Shown: positions 18,808 to 31,561 of the stretch, in pieces
How positions within the stretch are numbered: the first letter of the stretch is position 1
How the letters are laid out: each line of letters starts with the position of its first letter
Source of the DNA: Teredinibacter waterburyi
GTDB taxonomy: Bacteria > Pseudomonadota > Gammaproteobacteria > Pseudomonadales > Cellvibrionaceae
DNA: 58,498 bases
Direction of reading: 5' to 3'
Assembly: GCF_001922985.1 (NCBI RefSeq)
Contig: NZ_MRUH01000056.1
Location: forward strand, 1 to 58,498
The notes under the pieces: generated by a model
Database searches by the model: none
Seen by the model: the letters and a program-made list of their open reading frames with translations, nothing else
What the model was told of the DNA's origin: nothing
Position numbers and translations under genes: made by a program

Positions 18808-20352
18808 ATGCACATAAAGCGCTTAACCAGCGGTTGGCTCGGCAGCCTAATTTGTTTGCTTGCGGGTGCGGTAATTCCGCTCTCATTTGCGCCCTTTAAT
18901 TTCTGGCCAGCAGGGATTTTAGCGCCGCCGATATTAGCGCTTCTACTCATAGACCAACCTCGCGGCCGCAGTTGGCTGCGCAGCTTACTGTTCGGCTTCG
19001 GCCTATTCGGTGCGGGCGCATCTTGGGTTTATATCAGTATTCACGATTTTGGTCGCACGCCTATCTGGTTAGCGCTGATTATGACCGGCCTGTTCGTTGG
19101 CTTTCTCGCACTGGTATTTTCCCTTCCCTTTTACCTATTCCGGCGCTGGTTTACACCTGATAAGACGACAATTTTAATTGGCTTTCCAGCCGTTTGGGTG
19201 CTGGGTGAATGGCTTCGCAGTTGGTTGTTAACGGGCTTTCCTTGGCTCTATAGCGGCTACGCACATATCGACACATGGCTCGCAGGATGGGCACCTATAT
19301 TCGGTGTCTACGGCCTAAGTCTATTCGTCGTTACAACGGGCTGCGGTATCGTTTGGCTTGGCCTGCAGCTTCGTGGTAAAGCAAACCAAAGTAACCACAC
19401 CAATATCGCGCCGCCCACTAGGCTACAGTTTGCAATACCCGCCGCACTGTTAGTTGTCATTTGGGGCGGGGGCGCACTGCTAGAAAAAATTGAGTGGACG
19501 CACTTTAACGACGATGACAAAGTCGAGATCGCCATCATACAGCCGAATATTCCGCTGGAAGTTAAGTGGAACCCCTTTTACCGCACCCATATTCTCGACA
19601 CCCTGTTAGCCCTTAGTGAACCGCATTGGGATGCCGATTTAATTTTGTGGCCAGAAGCCGCGATTCCATTAATGTACTCAGAGGCCGACGAGTTTTTGGC
19701 CGAAGTTGAAACCCTAGCGGCGCACCACAACACCGCATTGATTAGCGGTATTATTTTTGATGACCGCGAACAACTGAAGTATTTCAACAGCATCCTTGGC
19801 CTGGGTGCTGCAAGTCAGATTTACTTCAAACAGAGACTCGTGCCCTTTGGCGAATATGTACCGCTGGAAAAATACCTGCGCGGCCTGATCGAGTTTTTCG
19901 ATTTACCAAATTCGATTATCCACCCGGGGCCGCGCAATCAGCATAATTTACAAACCGCTGATTACGCCGTTGCCCCCTACATTTGCTACGAGGTGGTGTA
20001 CCCAGATTTAGTGGCGGCCAATCTCGACAGCGCTGAGTTGATGCTCACTATTAGTAACGATGCATGGTTTGGCGATTCTATTGGCCCTTTGCAGCACTTC
20101 CAAATGGCACAAATGCGCGCACTAGAAAATGGCCGCTACATGATTCGCGGAACCAATACCGGGCTAAGCGGTATTATTTCCAACAAGGGCAAGATCGAAA
20201 CTAGCGGCAGTCAGTTCGTACAAGAAGCGGTTATCGGTACGGCCTACCGTACTCACGGCAGCACCCCGTTCAGTAAAATTCGCTCTTATCCAACCGTTAT
20301 TTTTTGCTTTGCTATACTGCTGGCCTTAATCTTACGGCGCAGCTGGCAATAA
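18808..20352 (+). CDS. lnt: Apolipoprotein N-acyltransferase Lnt
   Basis: A 514-residue inner-membrane protein with about seven N-terminal helices and a periplasmic nitrilase-like domain. The catalytic triad is visible: Glu283 (LWPEAAIPL), Lys341 (YFKQRLVPFGEYVP) and Cys393 (YICYEVVYP). Lnt transfers an acyl chain from phospholipid to the N-terminal Cys of lipoproteins, completing maturation. The ATG at 18808 is chosen over the TTG at 18802, which abuts the corC stop. It is the last gene of the cluster, followed by 138 bases without a clear terminator. Confidence 0.96.
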   Translation: MHIKRLTSGWLGSLICLLAGAVIPLSFAPFNFWPAGILAPPILALLLIDQPRGRSWLRSLLFGFGLFGAGASWVYISIHDFGRTPIWLALIMTGLFVGFLALVFSLPFYLFRRWFTPDKTTILIGFPAVWVLGEWLRSWLLTGFPWLYSGYAHIDTWLAGWAPIFGVYGLSLFVVTTGCGIVWLGLQLRGKANQSNHTNIAPPTRLQFAIPAALLVVIWGGGALLEKIEWTHFNDDDKVEIAIIQPNIPLEVKWNPFYRTHILDTLLALSEPHWDADLILWPEAAIPLMYSEADEFLAEVETLAAHHNTALISGIIFDDREQLKYFNSILGLGAASQIYFKQRLVPFGEYVPLEKYLRGLIEFFDLPNSIIHPGPRNQHNLQTADYAVAPYICYEVVYPDLVAANLDSAELMLTISNDAWFGDSIGPLQHFQMAQMRALENGRYMIRGTNTGLSGIISNKGKIETSGSQFVQEAVIGTAYRTHGSTPFSKIRSYPTVIFCFAILLALILRRSWQ

Positions 20353-20490
20353 CGGCTTAGACGTAGCTTCAAGGATTCTAACGCTGGTTAGCGCGGATAT
20401 TATTTAAACCTACCCAAGCCTCCAACACCTTGTAGCGAAGAACAATAGCTGCAAATATGCCACTTTCACACACGATAGGGTGTCGCCTCA

Positions 20491-21537
20491 ATGGATTATC
20501 TACTCGATTTATTTGTAAAGCATTGGTTACCCCTAACGGTCACCCTAATGTTCGTGTTTGTCGGGCTGAATTTGGCCAAGCGGCTGCTCTTTAATTCACA
20601 AAAATTCCCCTCAAACGAGCATCTTTTTCCACGCCAACTATTAATGCTGGCACTAATGCTGGCGGCCATAATCGCTATAGTCGTGTCGCTGCCACTGCCT
20701 AGCGAAACTCAATCCGAAATTCTAAAACTTATTGGCCTCTTACTTTCCGGTATATTGGCCTTTGCCTCTACCTCGGTTTTTACTAATTTAGCAGCGGGCG
20801 CAATGATGCGCTTTACCCACCCCTTTCGCACCGGCGATTTCGTGCGTATCGATCAATACTTTGGCCGTATAACCGAGCGCGGCCTATTTGATTGCGAAAT
20901 TCAAACAGAGACTCGCGAACTTATATCTTTGCCCAACGCCTGGCTTATCGGTCGACCGATATCAACCGCGCGCAGTTCCGGCACTATTGTTTCAGTAAAC
21001 CTTTCACTGGGTTACGACATACACCATTCCACCATTGAAGATTTACTAAAAAAAGCCGCGATTGATTCCGGTCTTGAAGACCCCTTCGTTCACATTCAAG
21101 AACTAGGCGACTACTCGGTTACTTATAAAGTAAATGGATTACTAAAAGACGTTAAGAATTTGCTCACTGCGCGATCCAAACTCTATACCAGCGTACTCGA
21201 CTTTCTGCACAATAATGATGTGGAAATAGTCTCACCAGCGTTTATGAATCAGCGCAGGCTAGCCGATGGGCAGCGCATATTGCCGCAGGCTGCCCAACCT
21301 AAACAAGCGTCAAAACGCGAGCCAAAACAAGCCCTTGCGGAAGATATCGTATTTGATAAAGCGGAGAATGCTGCGCAAATAGAAAAACGTAAGGAAGAGC
21401 TCATCGCCCAACGCGAAGAACTGGAGAAACAACTCGACGAAGCCGATAAAGAATTAAAACCCGCCCTACAAGAACACATCAATATGTTAGCCGAACAAAT
21501 TACCCTGCTCGAACAGACACCGCAGGAAAAAGAATAG
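20491..21537 (+). CDS. MscS-family mechanosensitive channel with coiled-coil tail
   Basis: A 348-residue protein with three hydrophobic segments (about 10-30, 48-68, 78-105). The third is followed by TNLAAGAMMRFTHPFRTGDFVRI, the pore-lining TM3 and beta-domain entry typical of MscS. The C-terminal cytosolic part runs to residue ~255 and continues into an unusual charged helical tail (about 285-345, rich in Glu, Lys and Gln), likely coiled coil and absent from E. coli MscS. The expected role is ion release upon hypo-osmotic shock. It stands alone between lnt and a lipoprotein gene. Confidence 0.87.
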   Translation: MDYLLDLFVKHWLPLTVTLMFVFVGLNLAKRLLFNSQKFPSNEHLFPRQLLMLALMLAAIIAIVVSLPLPSETQSEILKLIGLLLSGILAFASTSVFTNLAAGAMMRFTHPFRTGDFVRIDQYFGRITERGLFDCEIQTETRELISLPNAWLIGRPISTARSSGTIVSVNLSLGYDIHHSTIEDLLKKAAIDSGLEDPFVHIQELGDYSVTYKVNGLLKDVKNLLTARSKLYTSVLDFLHNNDVEIVSPAFMNQRRLADGQRILPQAAQPKQASKREPKQALAEDIVFDKAENAAQIEKRKEELIAQREELEKQLDEADKELKPALQEHINMLAEQITLLEQTPQEKE

Positions 21538-21674
21538 GCCTGAGAGGCACTTGAAAGATATCTGAGAGAAACCTCGCAAGCCTACAACTCGGTTACAACT
21601 CCGTCGTGTTTCCACCATCTAGCTTAGTTATAATCGCCGCCAACCACACACAACAGTCGCTCTCGGATTATTTT

Positions 21675-22562
21675 ATGCCTACAGGATGCAACACCCCACG
21701 GAAGCTCAGTAAACGCCTAAGCATCGCCGTTATTTGCCTTTTTGTTCTCAACGGTTGCGCCACAAAACTTGCTTACAACTTCTTGGACTGGGGAATGAGC
21801 TGGTACGTTGAGCGCTATGTGACACTCAGCAACGAACAACAGCGATACGTAAAGGCCGAGCTAGACAATTTCCACACGTGGCATCGTGAGACACAGCTGG
21901 CTCAATACGCACTCTATATTGAGGGCCTTCAAGTTCGCCTCGACGCACGCAATTTCACCCCGCAAATGGTGCACGACGAAACCGATAGAATTCAGGTATT
22001 CCTAGATATTGCACTCGCGCGCTTAGTCCCCTTTGCGGTGGAGCTGATTGCTAGCTTTAGCGATGAACAGGTTGCAGAGGTGATGGAAAATCTCGCCAAG
22101 AAACGTGAAGAATATAAACACGACTTTATTGACGTTAGCGCTAAAAAACTATTTAAAGCTCGCCGCGCCGAAATTAATAGCTATCTAAAAATGGGCATTC
22201 CACGCTTCAACGCGACCCAAACAGCCCGACTTAAGTCGTGGAGTGAAACACTCGTTCCATTTGAAAAGTTAACCCTCAAACAGCAACAACTGTGGGCCGA
22301 CGAACTACATCAGGCCATGCTCGCGCGCAAAGACAAAGCCAAGCTTCGCGCAACTTTAGAGCGATTAATGTTTGTCCACACCGACCATTGGGACAAAGAG
22401 CTGGAAAGCATCACCGACGAAAATCAAGATATGACCTATACAATGCTCAGTGATTTACTCAACAGTCAGACCGATGCCCAGCGCAAGCAAACCCATAAAA
22501 AGCTAGAGCAATACATTAAAGATTTTCGCAGCCTAGCGCTCGCCAAAGTCGACAAGAAGTAA
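21675..22562 (+). CDS. DUF6279-like outer-membrane or periplasmic lipoprotein
   Basis: From the ATG at 21675 this is 295 residues, beginning with a basic n-region, a hydrophobic stretch and the lipobox LNGC (Cys about 28). The mature protein is mostly alpha-helical and charged, with the start YNFLDWGMSWYVERYVTLSNEQ, which matches DUF6279 lipoproteins (Y-x-x-L-D-x-x-x-x-W, D/N-x-Q). Function unknown. An upstream in-frame GTG at 21606 would place 23 extra residues before the signal peptide and lacks a ribosome site. It converges with the NIT-like gene, with 23 bases between their ends. Confidence 0.72.
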   Translation: MPTGCNTPRKLSKRLSIAVICLFVLNGCATKLAYNFLDWGMSWYVERYVTLSNEQQRYVKAELDNFHTWHRETQLAQYALYIEGLQVRLDARNFTPQMVHDETDRIQVFLDIALARLVPFAVELIASFSDEQVAEVMENLAKKREEYKHDFIDVSAKKLFKARRAEINSYLKMGIPRFNATQTARLKSWSETLVPFEKLTLKQQQLWADELHQAMLARKDKAKLRATLERLMFVHTDHWDKELESITDENQDMTYTMLSDLLNSQTDAQRKQTHKKLEQYIKDFRSLALAKVDKK

Positions 22563-22585
22563 TCCTAAGCGGCACGCTATCAATA

Positions 22586-23605
22586 TTAGCTAGATCGCTG
22601 GATCTCGGCGATAGGCGCGGTTTTTAACCACAGCTCCATATCGTCTTCATGCCAGCGCCGCAACAGTGTTAAACCATCGTTTACCACTGCCCAGTAAACA
22701 TCGACAATCTCAGTTGCCAGCTTAAAAAATTGCTGGCTGGAGGTGCTAATCTCCGTCCCCGACAAAACATCCTGATCAACCGTGTTCAACAAATATAAGA
22801 GCTTCAACTCAAGGTTTTTTAACTCGCTAAACGACACCAAGTCGCCACCTAAAAAGCCGCTAATTCGCTCCGCTTGGTGCCGCAATTTATAACTCTGCTC
22901 GCGAGCATAGGTCAGCAGGTAGCGCAGTTTACGATCGTTGTAGAAATCAACACTGCCAATCGACGCAGCGTACACCGACAAACCGCGCACTTTCGCGATT
23001 TGCTCGATCATGTCGGGCAGCTGACGAGCCACAAAATTTAACAGCTCCATCTGCTTAAACATTTTCGGGTGAGCAATACCTGCGTCACTTTGCTGCGAAC
23101 TAATATCAACCAACTCTGGCGCTAGCGGCTGCTCTAACTGCCTCGCCAACGACGCCAGCATATGACGCAACTGATCAATGAAGTGCGAGTGCAGCTCAAA
23201 ATTATCGCTGACATTGTCATCCTGCCAATTTTGGCGAATCGTCGCCCAAGCTAGATGCAGATTGCCTTTGTCTTTCTCTGACAGTAAACCGCCGGTACTC
23301 TCGGCAAAGTACTCCAAGGTTGCGAGGCGCTTGGCCAGCTGCATTTGCAGCTGATCAAAATCCGGCTGAAAACTAACATCGCCGCCAATTAAACCCATGC
23401 TAATACCGCGATGCTTTTGCACCACTTTTATTAGCTGATTAATTTGATTGATTAGCGTAAACAGCTGCTCGCGCTGACGGAACGCATCACAAAAAGCCTT
23501 GAACGACGCATCGCCAAGCACCCTCTGAGTCGCCTCTTCGCCAGCCGCCAAAGACTTACTATTATCGTTCGCTGAATCGATTGGAATTACCCCTGCTATC
23601 TGCAT
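22586..23605 (-). CDS. NIT-like helical protein of unknown function
   Basis: From the ATG at 23605 this is 339 residues, entirely helical and without membrane helix or signal peptide. VVQKHRGISMGLIGGD followed by a helix with Q-L-x-x-Q-L-A resembles the entrance of nitrate/nitrite-sensing NIT domains (Q-x-E-R-G-x-S pattern), and a second related stretch, IAKVRGLSVYAASIG, suggests two such helical bundles. NIT domains usually sit in membrane receptors, so a free soluble version is unusual. The reading frame continues to 23752, but the added 49 residues are Cys-rich and unlikely. The actual ligand or partner is unknown. Confidence 0.55.
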   Translation of the reverse strand: MQIAGVIPIDSANDNSKSLAAGEEATQRVLGDASFKAFCDAFRQREQLFTLINQINQLIKVVQKHRGISMGLIGGDVSFQPDFDQLQMQLAKRLATLEYFAESTGGLLSEKDKGNLHLAWATIRQNWQDDNVSDNFELHSHFIDQLRHMLASLARQLEQPLAPELVDISSQQSDAGIAHPKMFKQMELLNFVARQLPDMIEQIAKVRGLSVYAASIGSVDFYNDRKLRYLLTYAREQSYKLRHQAERISGFLGGDLVSFSELKNLELKLLYLLNTVDQDVLSGTEISTSSQQFFKLATEIVDVYWAVVNDGLTLLRRWHEDDMELWLKTAPIAEIQRSS

Positions 23606-26430
<2,825 letters not shown>

Positions 26431-26522
26431 TTTTTTCGAGCGAGGGTGTAGGTAATGCCTCCCCTCATACATCTCTCGTCAGAATAAATTCGGCACATAA
26501 CCACTCACAACATAGGCCAAAC

Positions 26523-27068
26523 ATGAGAACAGCACAGCCCCCAATCGCCCAAAAACTTTTAAGGCTTGCTGCGTTTAGTTTGGCCCTAGTCCTTCTCGCT
26601 AGTTGCGGCTGGCATCTGCGCGGTATTGATTCCAATGCTCCTGCCACCATCGAAACCGCACAAGCTAGCTCGAACCGATCGCTACCACAAGACATGCATC
26701 TGGTTATGTGGGAGCGCGGCAGTCGTATGGCACAAACCCTTAAAACGATTCTGCGCAATAAAAACGTGGCACTAACGTCAAGCGCCGCGAGCACCTTAGT
26801 ATTGGAAAGCGAGACCGTAGATAAACGCCCGCTTGCGGTGACCGAAACCGGCGTAACCGCTCAGTATCAAATCACTCTCACCGTCAATTATCACTACAAA
26901 AAACGCAGTGGCGATACAACCACAACGGTAATCCCCAGCCGCAAACTTATGGCCTGGCGCAGTTACGACTTTGATGCAAAATTAATTGTGGCTAAAAATC
27001 AAGAAGAGCAAGCACTACTGGAAGAAATGCGACAGGAACTTGCCTACCGTATTTTGGCGGCGCTCTAG
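26523..27068 (+). CDS. lptE: LPS-assembly lipoprotein LptE
   Basis: A 181-residue lipoprotein. The signal sequence ends in the lipobox LASC (Cys28), followed directly by GWHLRG, a hallmark of LptE. LptE plugs the LptD barrel in the outer membrane and helps insert lipopolysaccharide. ESETVDKRPLAVTETG and the YRILAAL ending also fit the family. It lies between leuS and holA in the common gammaproteobacterial order, with 92 bases after leuS. Confidence 0.92.
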   Translation: MRTAQPPIAQKLLRLAAFSLALVLLASCGWHLRGIDSNAPATIETAQASSNRSLPQDMHLVMWERGSRMAQTLKTILRNKNVALTSSAASTLVLESETVDKRPLAVTETGVTAQYQITLTVNYHYKKRSGDTTTTVIPSRKLMAWRSYDFDAKLIVAKNQEEQALLEEMRQELAYRILAAL

Positions 27069-27120
27069 CCTCTAGACAATACAACGCCAGCGTTTAATCT
27101 AACCGAGAATACAATTCACT

Positions 27121-28170
27121 ATGGCAAGACCGCGCCCCGAACAGCTCGCCAACGCAACGGCAAAGCAACTAGCGCCAGTGTATTTGATTACCGGCGATGA
27201 GCCATTAGTTGTGCAAGAGTGCTGCGATATTATTCGTAAATCGGCACGCGCCCAAGGTTATACCGAGCGCGAGCTACACCACACCGACGGCGGTTTTAGT
27301 TGGGACGACCTCTATCACGCGGCCAGCAGCCTATCGCTATTCGCCGACAAAAAAATTATAGAAATTCGGGTACACAATGGCAAACCCGGCGATGCCGGTA
27401 GCAAAGCGCTCTGCGATTACTGCGCCCACCCAGCAGAAGACACCTTACTTTTACTGGTAATGCCCAAGCTCGAAAAAAGTGCGCAGAATTCCAAATGGTA
27501 TAAGGCCATCGACGGCAGCGGCGATATTGTCACAGTTTGGCCTGTAGGCGTGCAGCAATTACCGCGCTGGGTAGACCAACGTTTAAAAGCCGCTGGGTTA
27601 AATGCAGACTCAGAAGCCATCGATATTCTCTGCGCCAAGGTAGAGGGGAACCTACTCGCCGCGGTGCAAGAAATTGAAAAATTAAAATTATTAAGCGACA
27701 ACAATTTTATCGACGCGCAGCTTATGTCCAGCGCAGTGATGGATTCCGCCCGCTACGATATTTTTGGTTTAGTCGACAAAGCCATCAGCGGAGACTGTCG
27801 CGCCGCCGTAGCCACGCTGCACGGGTTGCGCTCTGAAGGTACAGAAGCACTACCCATTTTGTGGGCGCTGTCGCGCGAAGTTCGCGCCCTTGCCAATATT
27901 GCCGAGGCGCAATATCACGGTGAGAGTTTTGATATGGCGTGTCGTCGCGCTGGCGTTTGGGACAAACGTAAGCCTCTGGTTAAGCAGGCCCTGCACCGAT
28001 TGAAATTACGCGATCTTCAAATGCTGCAACGCAAATCGGCATTGATTGATCGCAGTGTTAAAGGTGCCGCCTCGTCCAACCCTTGGAGTCTATTGCTCGA
28101 CATGGTACTCACCATCGCCGGCGTGCAAGTTTTTTCACCCCGCACCCAGCGTATGGAATTGCGAATTTAA
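27121..28170 (+). CDS. holA: DNA polymerase III subunit delta
   Basis: A 349-residue clamp-loader subunit. The N-terminus VYLITGDEPLVVQE is the degenerate P-loop-like start of HolA. DDLYHAASSLSLFADKKIIEIR is the clamp-interaction segment, and DSARYDIFGLVDKAI the lid region. Delta opens the beta clamp during loading. It follows lptE by 52 bases and converges on the ABC exporter gene with a 16-base gap. Confidence 0.94.
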   Translation: MARPRPEQLANATAKQLAPVYLITGDEPLVVQECCDIIRKSARAQGYTERELHHTDGGFSWDDLYHAASSLSLFADKKIIEIRVHNGKPGDAGSKALCDYCAHPAEDTLLLLVMPKLEKSAQNSKWYKAIDGSGDIVTVWPVGVQQLPRWVDQRLKAAGLNADSEAIDILCAKVEGNLLAAVQEIEKLKLLSDNNFIDAQLMSSAVMDSARYDIFGLVDKAISGDCRAAVATLHGLRSEGTEALPILWALSREVRALANIAEAQYHGESFDMACRRAGVWDKRKPLVKQALHRLKLRDLQMLQRKSALIDRSVKGAASSNPWSLLLDMVLTIAGVQVFSPRTQRMELRI

Positions 28171-28186
28171 TTAATTCGGCTATTTT

Positions 28187-30013
28187 TTAATCCCCTAAAA
28201 ACCCACCCGACTGACGCGCCCACAACTGCGCGTATAGCCCGCCTTGCTCAATAAGTTCGGCGTGTTTGCCCTGTTCAATAATGCGGCCTTGATCCAGTAC
28301 AATTAAGCGGTCGAGTGCGGCAATAGTTGAAAGCCGGTGGGCAATCGCGATAACCGTTTTGCCCTGCATTAAGCTATACAGGTTTTCTTGTATAGCCGCT
28401 TCTACTTCCGAATCTAAAGCCGATGTTGCCTCATCCAGAATTAATATCGGTGCATCTTTTAACAGTACCCGCGCAATCGCAATACGCTGACGCTGACCAC
28501 CAGAAAGCTTAACGCCGCGCTCACCGACATGCGCGTCATAACCGGTACGGCCACTAAGGTCACTTAACTCGGCAATAAAACCTTCGGCCTGTGCTAGCCT
28601 CGCGGCTTCTTTCATGGTGTCCTCATCAGCGTCGGGGCGGCCATAAATAAGATTGTCGCGCACCGAGCGATGCAACAGCGAGGTGTCTTGCGTAACCACA
28701 CCAATTTGCGCACGCAAACTCTCCTGGCTAATGTCGCGGACATTCTGCTGATCAATAGTAATCGCACCCTCTTCCGTATCATAAAAGCGTAACAACAAAT
28801 TAATTAAGGTCGACTTACCCGCACCAGAGCGCCCCACAAAGCCAATTTTTTCACCGGGGCGAATGCTCAGGTTTAAGTTGTCGATAACACCTTGCCCCTT
28901 GCCGTAATGGAAGGAAACGCCGGCAAAGTCGATTGCACCTTTAGTTACCTTCAGTGATTTAGCGCCGTCTTTATCGCGCACCTCACGATTCAGCGACAGT
29001 GTATTCATACCATCGCGCGCGGTGCCAATATTTTCAAACAGACCCGATACTTCCCACATTACCCACTGGGACATCCCGTGCATTCGCAATACCAAACTAA
29101 TCGCAACCGCAATCGCACCCGCCGACACCTGCCCTTCGATCCACAAATAAATCGAAAGCGTGGCGGCTGCGAAAATTAACATAATATTCAACACCCACAC
29201 AGACACACTTAATGACGTCGCCAAACGCATTTGCGGGTAGACCGTTTTTAAAAACACATCCATTGCACTCTGCGCATAATCCGATTCGCGTTGAGAGTGA
29301 GAAAACAGTTTTACCGTAGAAATATTCGTATAGGTATCAACGATGCGGCCAGTCATCTCCGAGCGCGCATCAGCCTGTGCCGACGAGATCTTTTCTAACT
29401 TGGGTAAAAAGTATTTCAACACGCCAACATAGGCCACAAACCACAACAAAAAGGGCAGCGCCAAACGCAGGTCCAAGGTCGCCATTAACACCACCACACT
29501 GGTGAAGTACACCATGATGTAAACCGAAACATCGAGCAACTTCATCACCGTTTCGCGCACCGCCAACGCGGTTTGCATCACCTTGGTTGCAACTCGGCCG
29601 GCAAATTCATTTTGATAAAAGCTGTAACTCTGACCCAGTAGGTAACGATGCGCCTGCCAGCGTATCGCCATAGGGTAGTTGCCCAGCAACGCCTGATGCA
29701 CCAACACCGCATGCAGATAAACTGTGATCGGCAATGCCACTAGTAACACCGCGCCCATTATCCAAAGTTTACCTGCGGTTTCCTGTAGCAGAGTTTCCGG
29801 CGTGTACAGAGTAAACCAGTCGACCAGCTCGCCAAGGTAACCAGCTAGGACCACTTCTAGCACCGCGGTAAGCGCTGCCGTGGCAGACAACAGCAGTAAA
29901 TACACTTCACAGCCACGGGTGTAGTGGCGTAAAAATGCCAGTAGCGTACTGGGTGGCTGTGTCGGGTGCTCCGGCGGGAAGGGGTTCACCAGTCGTTCAA
30001 AAAAAGCGTACAT
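28187..30013 (-). CDS. ABC exporter, fused permease-ATPase
   Basis: A 608-residue half-transporter with six predicted membrane helices (residues ~35-335) and a nucleotide-binding domain (~360-600). Walker A is VGRSGAGKST, the signature LSGGQRQRIAIARVL, Walker B LILDEATSALD, and the H-loop IAHRLST. It probably works as a homodimer, exporting lipids, peptides or drugs. The family is MdlB/MsbA-like, but the substrate is not decidable. The N-terminus (NPFPPEHPTQPP) is a Pro-rich cytosolic extension often seen in this exporter group. It stands alone, divergent from yjbQ. Confidence 0.87.
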   Translation of the reverse strand: MYAFFERLVNPFPPEHPTQPPSTLLAFLRHYTRGCEVYLLLLSATAALTAVLEVVLAGYLGELVDWFTLYTPETLLQETAGKLWIMGAVLLVALPITVYLHAVLVHQALLGNYPMAIRWQAHRYLLGQSYSFYQNEFAGRVATKVMQTALAVRETVMKLLDVSVYIMVYFTSVVVLMATLDLRLALPFLLWFVAYVGVLKYFLPKLEKISSAQADARSEMTGRIVDTYTNISTVKLFSHSQRESDYAQSAMDVFLKTVYPQMRLATSLSVSVWVLNIMLIFAAATLSIYLWIEGQVSAGAIAVAISLVLRMHGMSQWVMWEVSGLFENIGTARDGMNTLSLNREVRDKDGAKSLKVTKGAIDFAGVSFHYGKGQGVIDNLNLSIRPGEKIGFVGRSGAGKSTLINLLLRFYDTEEGAITIDQQNVRDISQESLRAQIGVVTQDTSLLHRSVRDNLIYGRPDADEDTMKEAARLAQAEGFIAELSDLSGRTGYDAHVGERGVKLSGGQRQRIAIARVLLKDAPILILDEATSALDSEVEAAIQENLYSLMQGKTVIAIAHRLSTIAALDRLIVLDQGRIIEQGKHAELIEQGGLYAQLWARQSGGFLGD

Positions 30014-30260
30014 AGAGGAGCCTAGGAAAATTGCGAATTTTAACCGACGGTTTTAAAACCCTAGGTCAACAAAAGCCACTAGCGAAGCAGCGGCCTATTT
30101 AGGTTCAGCAGTATAGCGAATATTCACTGTTCTCGCGGGCTACTCGATTAGCCAAAATGAAATCAGCAATGATAGTCCGCGCTAAGCCCTTGGCATTATG
30201 GAAGAGACTGAGTACCCTTGCCGATACATTCTGTAATTGATCCAATCCGGTGCCAACACC

Positions 30261-30668
30261 ATGATTAAAATGCTATCCATTTCGGTGCCCGGCCAGGGGT
30301 TACACGCCTTCACCCAAAAAGTGCACGCACTTGTCGCCCGCAGCGAAATTGAGGAAGGCCTGTGTACGCTATTTATTCAGCACACCTCGGCCAGTTTGTT
30401 GATTCAGGAAAACTATGATCCCTCGGCTCAGGCCGATTTAGAAAGTTGGTTAAACCGCTTAGTACCGGAGCGCGATCCGCTCTATACCCATACCCTCGAA
30501 GGCGATGACGACATGCCCGCCCACATCAAAGCGGCACTCACGGCCAGCAGCTTATCGATTCCTATTGTCGACGGTAAGCTTGCTCTGGGCACTTGGCAGG
30601 GCATCTACTTATGGGAACATCGCCACGGCGCCCAGCAACGTAAAATCATTGTTCATATAGGCCAATAG
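30261..30668 (+). CDS. yjbQ: YjbQ/UPF0047 family protein
   Basis: About 135 residues from the ATG at 30261. A TTG at 30237 would add eight residues. EEGLCTLFIQHTSASLLIQENYDP carries the conserved H-T-S-A-S-L motif of UPF0047, and MPAHIKAAL and WQGIYLWEHRHG complete the pattern. Members form trimers. YjbQ has been reported to have thiamine-phosphate synthase side activity, and its physiological role is unsettled. It is followed after 57 bases by the YgjP-type gene. Confidence 0.87.
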   Translation: MIKMLSISVPGQGLHAFTQKVHALVARSEIEEGLCTLFIQHTSASLLIQENYDPSAQADLESWLNRLVPERDPLYTHTLEGDDDMPAHIKAALTASSLSIPIVDGKLALGTWQGIYLWEHRHGAQQRKIIVHIGQ

Positions 30669-30725
30669 CGTTTACAACGTCTCAATCACTCGCTAGTCCG
30701 TCAAACGGAAACCCACGACCCCTTT

Positions 30726-31436
30726 ATGCCCACTCGCCGCCAAGTTACCAGCCAATTACGCATCGCCGATCTCGATGTAACCCTCACCCGCAAGCGGATG
30801 AAATACCTGCGCCTGCGGGTATCACCGCCAGATGGCAAGGTAACCGTCTCTGCGCCGCACCAAGCCAGTCTCCGTGAAGTAAAGCAAATGGTAACCGAAC
30901 GCCTGGATTGGATTGCCCAACAGCAAAATGAAATCGCACAGCGCCCTCTGGTTGCGGCACCGGTCTTTAGCGAGGGCGAACAACACACCGTCTGGGGGAA
31001 AGACTTACCCTTGGCGACCGGTATTACCAGCGGGCGCAGAATAGTCAGCAACGACGGCGACACGCGACTACTAATGCTTAGCCGCAAGCACGATAGCCTC
31101 GAACAAAAGCAACTCCTTATAGACCGTTTTTACCAATCGCAAATAGCCGCAGAAATTCCAGGGCTAATAAAAAAGTGGGAGCCTATAATTGAGCGGCAGG
31201 TAAATGAATGGGGCGTGCGTAAAATGAAAACCCGCTGGGGCAGCTGTAATATGCAGCGCTCGCGTATTTGGCTTAACTCCGAGCTGGCCCGCTACCCAAA
31301 ACCCTGCCTAGAATACGTGTGGGTACACGAAATGACGCACCTCCATGAAGCCTCGCACAACCAACGCTTTTACCGATTAATGACCCAATTCTTACCCAAC
31401 TGGCAACAATGGGAAAGCATACTTCGAGGGCGCTAA
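30726..31436 (+). CDS. YgjP-type (DUF45) zinc metallopeptidase-like protein
   Basis: A 236-residue cytosolic protein with the DUF45/YgjP pattern: KYLRLRVSPPDGKVTVSAP near the start, MKTRWGSCN, IWLNSELARYPKPCLEYVWVHEMTHL, and the zinc motif HEMTH (201-205) followed by the third ligand in EASHNQRF. YgjP-like proteins are SprT-related metallopeptidases. One characterised role of the family is uncertain, so only the fold is assigned. Probably cotranscribed with yjbQ. Confidence 0.86.
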   Translation: MPTRRQVTSQLRIADLDVTLTRKRMKYLRLRVSPPDGKVTVSAPHQASLREVKQMVTERLDWIAQQQNEIAQRPLVAAPVFSEGEQHTVWGKDLPLATGITSGRRIVSNDGDTRLLMLSRKHDSLEQKQLLIDRFYQSQIAAEIPGLIKKWEPIIERQVNEWGVRKMKTRWGSCNMQRSRIWLNSELARYPKPCLEYVWVHEMTHLHEASHNQRFYRLMTQFLPNWQQWESILRGR

Positions 31437-31561
31437 CATCCTATTTCCACCCCTTAATTAATTGTTCTTATAACAAAATGGCTGAACGTGATGGATATCC
31501 GCGCGGGCATTCGGCGCAGGTGCTATACATAGCGCCCTTTCTCACAAAGTAATGACCGAAC

